Below, one piece after another: positions 56,116 to 64,000 of a DNA stretch of 64,000 nucleotides; position 1 is the stretch's first letter; each line of letters begins with the position of its first letter. Origin of the DNA: Phocaeicola sartorii JCM 17136 = DSM 21941 (GTDB lineage: Bacteria > Bacteroidota > Bacteroidia > Bacteroidales > Bacteroidaceae); the NCBI RefSeq assembly GCF_000614185.1, contig NZ_BAKM01000022.1, positions 35,928-99,927 on the forward strand. Direction: 5' to 3'. The notes beneath the pieces were generated by a model. It was not told where the DNA came from and did no database searches. It worked only from the letters and a program-made list of their open reading frames with translations. The position numbers were made by a program, and so were the translations under genes.

Positions 56116-59100
56116 ATGGTAAAAAGAGAACAAAATGGTCTTTACAATGCAACCAACGAACATGATGCTTGTGGTGTAGGTATGGTAGTCAACATTCATG
56201 GCAATAAATCACATGAACTGGTAGACTCCGCATTAAAGGTATTGGAGAATATGCGCCATCGCGGTGCGGAAGGAGCTGACAACAAAACCGGCGACGGCGC
56301 TGGAATTATGCTACAAATCCCCCACGAATTCATCCTTTTGCAAGGCATCCCCGTACCCGAGAAAGGGAAATACGGAACCGGACTAGTGTTTCTGCCCAAA
56401 GATGAAAAAGAGCAGGCCGGTATCCTAAGTATTATGATTGAGGAAATAGAACGCGAAGGACTGACACTGATGCACCTGCGCAATGTACCCACCAATCCCG
56501 ATTGCTTAGGCAAAGACGCACGAGCCACCGAACCGGATATCAAACAAGTGTTTATCACCGGAGTGACAGATGTGGAAAACTTGGAACGTACTCTCTATAT
56601 TATCCGTAAAAAGATTGAAAAACGTGTCCGGCATAAAGATTTCTATATCGTTTCACTATCGGGCAAAAACATTATATATAAAGGGATGCTTTCGTCCATG
56701 CAGGTGCGCGAGTACTTCCCGGACTTGACACAACCTTATTTTACCAGTGGACTGGCATTGGTACACTCACGCTTCAGCACCAACACATTCCCTACATGGA
56801 GTCTGGCACAGCCTTTCCGTCTGTTGGCGCATAATGGTGAAATCAATACCATCCGTGGCAACCGAGGATGGATGGAGGCACGCGAAAGTGTCCTCTCCTC
56901 CCCGGCATTGAGGGATATCAAAGCCATCCGTCCCATTATTCAGCCGGGTATGAGCGACAGTGCCTCACTGGACAATGTACTTGAATTTTTTGTGATGTCG
57001 GGATTGAGTCTGCCTCATGCCATGGCAATGCTGGTTCCCGAATCATTCAATGATAAAAACCCGATCAGTGAAGAGTTGAAAGCGTTTTACGAATATCATT
57101 CCATCCTGATGGAACCTTGGGACGGACCTGCCGCCCTATTGTTCAGTGACGGACGCTTTGCCGGAGGAATGTTGGACCGCAACGGTCTACGCCCTGCCCG
57201 CTACCTCATCACCAACAATGACATGATGGTAGTGGCCAGTGAGGTAGGTGTGATGGATTTCGAACCGGGAGAGATTAAAGAAAAAGGGCGTCTGCAACCG
57301 GGAAAAATACTGATGATTGACACTGAACAGGGTAAAATATATTATGACGGGGAACTGAAAGAACAATTGGCATCGGCCCGTCCTTATCGTACCTGGCTGT
57401 CTACCAACCGCATCGAACTCGATACTTTGAAAAGCGGGCGCAAGATAGACAACCGGATAGCCGGTTATGACCGTATGTTACGCACCTTCGGCTTCTCGCG
57501 TGAAGATATAGAACGCACCCTCATACCAATGTGTAACACAGGGGCCGAACCTGTCGCCTCTATGGGTAACGACACGCCGCTGGCAGTTCTCTCGGACAAA
57601 CCGCAGTTATTATTCAACTACTTCCGCCAACAATTCGCACAGGTTACCAATCCGGCTATCGACCTATCCGTGAAGAATTAGTCATGTCGCTCACCGAATA
57701 CATCGGCGCCGTAGGAATGAATATCCTAGTACCCAGCGAAAGCCATTGCAAAATGGTACGTTTGCCCCATCCCGTACTAAATAACACCCAACTGGACATT
57801 CTCTGCAATATCCGATATAAAGGATTCAATACCGTGAAACTCCCCATCCTATTCGAGGTGAGCAAAGGAAAAGCCGGACTACAGGAAGCGCTGAGTAATT
57901 TGTGCAAGCAGGCCGAGCAATCCGTAACCGACGGGGTAAACTATATCATTCTGAGCGACCGTTCCGTTGATGCGGCTCATGCCGCCATCCCGTCCCTGCT
58001 GGCGGTAAGCGCCGTCCACCATCACCTCATCTCTGTTCAAAAGCGCGTACAAACCGCATTGATTGTAGAAAGCGGTGAGATTCGCGAAGTGATGCACGCC
58101 GCCCTGTTACTGGGATATGGGGCCAGTGCCATCAATCCGTACATGGCCTTTGCCATACTGGATGAACTGGTGAGTAAAGGCGATGTACAGATGAATTACG
58201 AAACGGCCGAAAAGAATTATATCAAAGCTATCTGCAAAGGCTTGTTCAAAATAATGAGCAAGATGGGTATTTCTACGATCCGTTCCTATCGAGCGCAAAG
58301 ATTTTTGAAGCCGTAGGGGTCAGTGAAGAATTATTGAGAAGTTATTTCGGCACACAAACATCAAGCATCGGAGGTATTCGTCTGGAAGAAGTTGCCAAAG
58401 ATGCCATCGCCCTGCACGATACCGGATTCTCCCCGAAAGAAGTGAGCGACATTTTACCACACAACGGACTATTCTCCTTCCGTAAAGACGGAGAACGGCA
58501 TGCTTGGAATCCGGAAACCATCTCCACTCTACAGCTAGCCACCCGACTAGGCAGCTACAAAAAGTTCAAGGAATTCACCTCTATGGTAGATGAAAAAGAT
58601 TCCCCCCTCTTCCTGCGCGACTTCTTCGGGCACAAACGAAACCCTATTGATATTGAAAAGGTGGAGCCGGTAGAAAACATCGTGAAACATTTCGTGACAG
58701 GAGCCATGTCTTTCGGTGCTATCAGCAAGGAAGCACATGAGGCGCTGGCACTGGCCATGAACAAACTGGGTACACGCAGCAATACAGGTGAAGGGGGTGA
58801 GGACAGCGACCGCATTACCGGCACTTACGAAGGTATCTCACTATGCAGCAAGACCAAGCAGATAGCGTCGGGACGTTTCGGAGTCACCACCGAATATCTG
58901 GTTCATGCCGAAGAGATTCAAATAAAGGTAGCCCAAGGCGCCAAGCCGGGAGAAGGAGGACAATTACCGGGATTCAAGGTAGATGAGGTAATTGCCAAAA
59001 CCCGCCACTCCATTCCGGGCATCTCACTGATTTCCCCTCCGCCCCACCATGATATTTATTCCATCGAAGATTTGGCCCAATTGATATTCGACCTGAAAAA

Positions 59101-60592
59101 CGTAAACCCACAGGCACGAATCAGTGTGAAACTGGTAGCCGAAAGCGGCGTAGGAACCATTGCTGCCGGCGTGGCCAAAGCGAAAGCCGATCTGATTGTC
59201 ATCTCGGGAGCGGAAGGAGGAACCGGCGCATCGCCTGCATCGAGTATGCGGTATGCAGGTATCTCGCCCGAAATAGGGCTGAGTGAAACGCAACAGACAT
59301 TGGTACTGAACGGACTCCGCGGACAAGTTAAACTGCAAGTGGACGGACAGTTGAAAACCGGACGGGACATTATCAATATGGCATTGCTAGGTGCAGAAGA
59401 ATTCGGTTTCGGTACCACCGCATTGATTGTGCTGGGATGCGTCATGATGCGCAAATGCCACACCAACACCTGTCCCGTAGGCGTGGCCACCCAAGACCCC
59501 GAACTGCGCAAACGTTTCCGCGGACATTATAAATATGTAGTGAATTATTTCACTTTTCTGGCACAGGAAGTGCGCGAATATCTGGCTGAAATGGGATTCA
59601 CCCGATTGGAGGATATCATTGGACGGACAGACCTGATTGAAATACAACAAGCACCAAGTGAGAAAAAATCCTCGCTGCTGGACTTCAGTAAACTATTGCA
59701 CAGAGTGGACAACGGAGCTGCCATACACCATGTCATGGAACAGAAACACGACATTGCCCATGTAAAGGACGTTACCATTCTGGCCGCCGCCCGGGAGGCC
59801 ATAGAAAACAGAAAAGAGATTTCTTTGGAATACACCATTGCCAACACAGACCGTTCGGCAGGTGCCATGCTCGCAGGGGCAGTTGCTAAGAAATACGGAC
59901 AGGCAGGACTTCCGGAACAGACCATCCACATCAAATTCAAAGGTTCGGCAGGACAAAGTTTCGGTGCGTTCCTGACTCACGGTATCAGTTTCAAGCTGGA
60001 AGGTGAAGCAAATGACTACTTGGGCAAAGGACTGAGTGGCGGACGCATTGCAGTACTGCCTCCCGTGCGCAGCAATTTCGATGCGGAAAAGAATACCATC
60101 GCCGGAAATACCCTGCTGTATGGCGCTACCGATGGTGAGGTGTATATCAACGGACGAGTGGGTGAACGCTTCGCAGTCCGCAATTCCGGAGTGACAGCCG
60201 TGGTAGAAGGTGTAGGTGACCACTGTTGCGAATATATGACCGGAGGACGAGTCGTGGTACTAGGGGAAACCGGACGGAATTTCGCTGCCGGAATGAGCGG
60301 CGGTGTGGCTTATGTATGGGACAAAAACCACAACTTCGATTATTTCTGCAACATGGAGATGGTGGAGCTTTCTCTCATCGAGGAGGCATCTTACCGAAAA
60401 GAACTGCATGAGCTGATCCGTCAGCATTACCTCTATACCGGTTCCAAACTGGCACGAACAATGTTAGATGACTGGAATCACTATGTGGATGAATTTATCC
60501 AAGTAGTACCTATCGAATATAAACGAGTATTGCAAGAAGAACAAATGCGCAAGCTACAGCAAAAAATAGCTGATGTACAAAGAGATTATTAA
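56116..60592 (+). CDS. gltB: Glutamate synthase large subunit (two apparent frameshifts)
   Basis: Makes two glutamates from glutamine and 2-oxoglutarate. Residues 1-18 are probably a propeptide ahead of Cys19 (ACGVGMV), the class II glutaminase nucleophile. The central domain, the FMN-binding synthase domain (AEGGTGASPASS) with the 3Fe-4S cysteines (CVMMRKCHTNTCPVG), and the C-terminal GxGxG repeats (GEGVGDHCCEYMTGG region) are all present. Two bases are missing: one C at 57663-57664 (giving AIDPIREELVMS) and one base near 58290-58292 (giving TIRSYR, then SAKIFEAVGVSEE). Corrected length is about 1492 residues, normal for the family. First gene of gltB-gltD-asnB. Confidence 0.94.
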
Positions 60593-60632
60593 TACATCAC
60601 ACAAATTATCAACAAAGAAATACAACAAAAAT

Positions 60633-61985
60633 ATGGGAAATCCAAAAGCATTTTTAACCATTCCGCGTCAGGAAGCAGGCTACCGTCCCATTCACGACCG
60701 GATATCAGACTATAGTGAGGTGGAACAGACCTTGAACAGCCGTGACCGGAAACTTCAAGCTTCACGCTGCATGGACTGCGGCGTTCCTTTCTGCCACTGG
60801 GCCTGTCCGCTGGGCAACAAGCAACCCGAATTTCAGGACGCCCTCTACAAAGGCAAATGGGAAGAAGCCTACAAGATATTGAACGAAACCAATGATTTTC
60901 CTGAGTTCACAGGCCGTATCTGCCCCGCCCTCTGCGAGAAGAGCTGTGTGCTGAAACTGAGCATGGACTCCCCCGTCACCATCCGCGAGAATGAAGCGGC
61001 CATTGCCGAAGCAGCCTTCCGCGAAGGTTATATCAAACCCCGGCACATCGAACGCAACGGACGGAAAGTAGCCATTATCGGCGCCGGACCTGCAGGACTG
61101 GCTGCTGCCAACCAACTCAACGGAAAAGGTTACACTGTGACCATCTTCGACAAAAATGAGGCTCCCGGCGGTCTGCTGCGTTACGGTATCCCCAACTTCA
61201 AGCTGCACAAACCCATCATCGACCGCCGTATCCGGGTGATGGAAGAAGAGGGCATTCTTTTCAAAATGAACAGCGACATGGATGTACGGCAACTCCCCGA
61301 AGGTTTTGATGCCTACTGCATCTGTACCGGAACTCCGACCGCGCGTGACCTGACTGTTCCCGGGCGCGAACTGAAAGGTATCCACCTGGCACTGGATATG
61401 CTGGCGCAACAAAACCGTATCCTTGCCGGCATGACGTTCCCGAAAGAACAATTGGTTACCGCCAAAGGTAAGAAAGTACTAATCATCGGCGGAGGTGACA
61501 CCGGCAGCGACTGCATCGGAACCAGCAACCGGCAAGGTGCTGTAAGCGTCACCCAAATCGAAATCATGCCCCAACCGCCCGTAGGACAAAATCCAGCCAC
61601 TCCATGGCCCCAATTCCCCCTTGTGCTGAAAACCACCTCTTCCCACGAAGAAGGATGCAGCCGCCGGTGGTCCCTCGCCACTCATAAGTTTCTCGGCAAA
61701 AACGGTAAAGTCTGCGGTGTAGAAGTGGAACAGGTGGAATGGATCCCCAATCCCGATGGTGGCCGCCCTACCATGAAACCCACAGGAAAGGTAGAAGTGA
61801 TTGAAACCGATCTGGTTCTTCTGGCAATGGGATTCTTAAAACCCGAACAACCTGAATTTCCTGAAAATGTCTTTGTAGCGGGAGATGCCGCAAGCGGAGC
61901 CAGCCTGGTGGTACGTGCCATTGCCAGTGGACGGAAAGCAGCAACGGACATAGACCGTTTTCTCACTAAAAGCAATCCATATTAA
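60633..61985 (+). CDS. gltD: Glutamate synthase small subunit
   Basis: FAD/iron-sulfur partner of GltB that passes electrons from NAD(P)H. The 450-residue protein has the N-terminal cluster cysteines (CMDCGVPFCHWACPLG and CPALCEKSC), an FAD motif GAGPAGLAAA, and an NAD(P)H motif GGGDTGSD. The start at 60633 (MGNPKA) fits the family; an upstream in-frame ATG would begin inside gltB. It follows gltB by 40 bp and precedes asnB by 21 bp. Confidence 0.95.
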   Translation: MGNPKAFLTIPRQEAGYRPIHDRISDYSEVEQTLNSRDRKLQASRCMDCGVPFCHWACPLGNKQPEFQDALYKGKWEEAYKILNETNDFPEFTGRICPALCEKSCVLKLSMDSPVTIRENEAAIAEAAFREGYIKPRHIERNGRKVAIIGAGPAGLAAANQLNGKGYTVTIFDKNEAPGGLLRYGIPNFKLHKPIIDRRIRVMEEEGILFKMNSDMDVRQLPEGFDAYCICTGTPTARDLTVPGRELKGIHLALDMLAQQNRILAGMTFPKEQLVTAKGKKVLIIGGGDTGSDCIGTSNRQGAVSVTQIEIMPQPPVGQNPATPWPQFPLVLKTTSSHEEGCSRRWSLATHKFLGKNGKVCGVEVEQVEWIPNPDGGRPTMKPTGKVEVIETDLVLLAMGFLKPEQPEFPENVFVAGDAASGASLVVRAIASGRKAATDIDRFLTKSNPY

Positions 61986-62006
61986 CCAACAAAAACAAAT
62001 ACAACT

Positions 62007-63673
62007 ATGTGTGGAATCATCGGAATATTCAACATCAAGCAACAAACACAGGAACTGCGCCGGAAAGCCTTGAAAATGTCCCAGAAACTCCGTCACCGCG
62101 GACCAGACTGGAGTGGAATCTATGTGGGCGGCTCTACCATCCTGGCTCACGAACGTCTCTCCATTGTAGACCCTCAAAGCGGAGGCCAGCCTCTATACAG
62201 CCCCGACCGGAAACAAATCCTTGCCGTAAACGGAGAAATCTACAACCATCGGGATATCCGTGCAAAATACGCCGGAAAATATGAGTTCCAAACCGGAAGC
62301 GACTGCGAAGTCATTCTTGCCCTATACAAAGACAAAGGCATCCACTTTTTGGAAAATTTGAACGGCATCTTCGCCTTTGCCCTCTATGATGAAGAGAAAG
62401 ACGATTTCCTCATTGCCCGCGATCCCATCGGTGTCATACCTTTATATATAGGTAAGGACAAAGAAGGAAAAATATATTGTGCCAGCGAACTGAAAGCTCT
62501 TGAAGGATTCTGCGATGCATACGAACCTTTTCTTCCCGGTCATTACTATTGGGGGAAAGAAGGCAAGATGACCCGTTGGTACGTTCGTGACTGGTTTGAA
62601 TACGAAGCCGTAAAAAACAATAGTGCTTATTGTCAGGATATACACGATGGACTGGAAGAAGCTGTAAAACGCCAACTGATGAGTGATGTGCCTATGGCGT
62701 ACTTCTTTCCGGCGGTCTGGACAGTTCCGTCATCTCTGCCATTGCCAAAAAATATTCCAAGAAACGTGTCGAAACCGATGACAAGAAAGACGCCTGGTGG
62801 CCTCAGCTCCATTCTTTTGCCATCGGTCTGGAAGGTGCGCCCGACCTGGTAAAAGCCCGCGAAGTAGCCGATTTTATCGGAACTGTCCACCATGAAATCC
62901 ATTACACCCTTCAGGAAGGTCTGGATGCGCTTCGCGACGTTATTTACTACATTGAGACGTATGATGTCACCACCGTCCGTGCGTCTACCCCAATGTATTT
63001 GCTGGCACGCGTCATTAAAAGCATGGGAATCAAAATGGTACTGAGTGGTGAGGGCGCTGATGAAGTGTTCGGCGGCTATCTATATTTCCATAAAGCTCCT
63101 ACCGCCCAAGCTTTTCACGAAGAAACCGTCCGCAAACTGAGCAAACTCCATTTATACGACTGTCTCCGCGCCAATAAATCGCTGGCCGCATGGGGAGTGG
63201 AAGGACGTGTGCCATTCCTGGACAAAGATTTTTTAGATATAGCCATGCGCCTGAATCCCAAGGCCAAGATGTGTACCGGAAACACAATCGAAAAGAAAAT
63301 AGTCCGTGAAGCCTTTGCCGATATGTTGCCCGAAAGTGTGGCATGGCGTCAAAAGGAACAATTCAGCGACGGTGTAGGCTATAGCTGGATTGATACGCTG
63401 AAAGCCGTGACTGCCGAGGCCGTCACGGACGAACAAATGACACATGCTGCCGAGCGTTTCCCCATCAATACTCCGATGAACAAGGAAGAGTATTATTACC
63501 GAAGCATCTTCGAAGAACATTTCCCCAGTGAAAGTGCGGCGAAAAGTGTGCCGAGCGTTCCCAGCGTTGCCTGCTCTACCGCTGAAGCTCTTGCGTGGGA
63601 TGCCGCCTTCAAGAACATGAACGATCCCAGCGGCCGTGCTGTGAAAGGGGTACACGAGGAAGCCTACTCCTAA
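62007..63673 (+). CDS. asnB: Asparagine synthase, glutamine-hydrolysing (apparent frameshift)
   Basis: Makes asparagine from aspartate, ATP and glutamine. N-terminal Cys2 (MCGIIGIF) and RHRGPDWSG give the glutaminase domain. The synthetase domain carries the ATP pyrophosphatase loop SGGLDSS, which appears only after adding one T at 62693 (SDVPYGVLLSGGLDSS); as sequenced the frame stops at 62852. Later GEGADEVFGGYLYFH is normal. Corrected length is 555 residues, as expected for AsnB. Last gene of the gltBD-asnB operon, followed by a strong terminator. Confidence 0.95.
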
Positions 63674-63683
63674 TGAAATAACA

Positions 63684-63731
63684 ACAAAAGCGGATTATTT
63701 TATAAAAATTATCCGCTTTTGTTTTCTCTTT
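63684..63731 (+). terminator. Terminator of the gltB-gltD-asnB operon
   Basis: Arms 63684-63701 and 63705-63722 pair over 18 bp with one mismatch (core AAAAGCGGAT), loop ATA, followed by a T-rich stretch (TTTCTCTTTTT). It lies just after the asnB stop. Confidence 0.85.
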
Positions 63732-63746
63732 TTCAAAAGAAAGCTA

Positions 63747-63754
63747 TATATTTG
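63747..63754 (+). promoter_or_regulatory. -7 box of the tRNA-Thr gene
   Basis: TATATTTG, perfect -7 match, 23 bp before the tRNA 5' end. Confidence 0.6.
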
Positions 63755-63776
63755 CATCGTTTTTGAAAAAGGAGTT

Positions 63777-63849
63777 GCCGAAATGGCTCAGTTGGTAGAG
63801 CAATTCATTCGTAATGAATAGGTCCCCGGTTCGAGTCCGGGTTTCGGCT
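63777..63849 (+). tRNA. tRNA-Thr (anticodon CGT)
   Basis: A 73-nt cloverleaf: acceptor GCCGAAA/TTTCGGC, D-arm GCTC/GAGC, anticodon stem ATTCA/TGAAT with loop TTCGTAA (anticodon CGT, reads ACG), T-arm CCCGG TTCGAGT CCGGG and discriminator T. CCA is not encoded. Confidence 0.95.
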
Positions 63850-63850
63850 C

Positions 63851-63877
63851 AAGAAGCGGTATTCTACCGCTTCTTTT
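63851..63877 (+). terminator. Terminator after tRNA-Thr
   Basis: A perfect 11-bp stem AAGAAGCGGTA/TACCGCTTCTT with loop TTC, then TTCATTTTA. It starts 2 bp after the tRNA. Confidence 0.8.
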
Positions 63878-63954
63878 CATTTTAGACTAATTGGCTTCCC
63901 CAACAAAAGACTATGATATACAGAAATTTACCCATCCAGACAATTTAATGTCCG

Positions 63955-64000
63955 TCAAAGTTTGATTATCTTCACCTTACCCGGAATGATGGTCAGATGT
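63955..64000 (-). CDS. C-terminal end of an unidentified gene (cut by window edge)
   Basis: An open minus-strand frame with 14 codons visible (HLTIIPGKVKIIKL) and a TGA stop at 63955-63957. It has the look of a real hydrophobic/basic protein end, but too little remains for identification. Confidence 0.3.
   Translation of the reverse strand, partial: HLTIIPGKVKIIKL

Noticed and set aside
57684..58316. Separate small gene inside gltB
   Set aside because: It is the middle of glutamate synthase, isolated by two single-base indels.
1..64000. Insertion sequences, prophage or integrase near the AT-rich core
   Set aside because: No transposase, integrase or terminal repeats were found; the composition shift fits homologous exchange.

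Overview
The window looks like a chromosome segment of a gut Bacteroidales, closest in style to Bacteroides/Phocaeicola (vulgatus/dorei type). The reasons are promoters with the Bacteroides -7 box TAnnTTTG (often with TTG/TTTG 19-20 bp upstream), a xylBA operon with a Nudix-type XylR regulator, a receiver-only regulator beside hybrid kinases, and secreted GH31 enzymes with dockerin-like tails. The species name is an inference; no database search was done.

Layout. 1-3813 (minus strand): xylose catabolism, xylR-xylB-xylA, with xylA losing only its last few codons at the window edge. 4169-31238: a 27-kb surface polysaccharide locus. It starts with a lone receiver protein, a polyprenyl-phosphate sugar-1-phosphate transferase fused to a pseudo-receiver, a TolC-like outer-membrane protein, a Wzz-like co-polymerase and a Wzy/ligase-like membrane protein. 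These are followed by 15 recognisable glycosyltransferases (nine GT2, six GT4), a hexapeptide acyltransferase, a methyltransferase, an unknown protein and a Wzm/Wzt ABC exporter. The locus changes strand several times and has an AT-rich core (about 14.0-18.4 kb) whose right edge lies at the domain junction of Wzt. 31242-36752: signalling genes (receiver, hybrid histidine kinase, EEP-family phosphohydrolase, receiver-histidine kinase) and a UDP-xylose synthase. 36874-43388: thiD, fabD, a patatin-like lipase, a cytoplasmic GH13 enzyme, an orphan HpaII-type restriction endonuclease-like protein and an AlaX-type tRNA editing protein with a terminator in its leader. 43548-47410: a large secreted GH31 hydrolase. 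47503-63673: a cluster of glutamine-amide genes, carB-carA-amidophosphoribosyltransferase-glmS on the minus strand, divergent from gltB-gltD-asnB. A tRNA-Thr(CGT) and the tail of one more gene close the window.

Sequence quality. At least twelve single-base indels interrupt otherwise normal genes, including carB, gltB (twice), asnB, the amidophosphoribosyltransferase, GH31, the initiating sugar transferase (twice) and the Wzy-like gene (two that compensate). Nearly all lie in short homopolymers and hit genes unlikely to be broken in a living cell, so sequencing or assembly error is the best explanation. Coordinates for these genes are given for the reconstructed full reading frame.

How it works together. 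The polysaccharide genes encode initiation, chain building, modification, polymerisation and ABC export of a surface glycan, with receiver-domain proteins at both ends of the locus that may control it. The right half is central metabolism: carbamoyl phosphate, phosphoribosylamine, glucosamine-6-phosphate, glutamate and asparagine formation all draw on glutamine.
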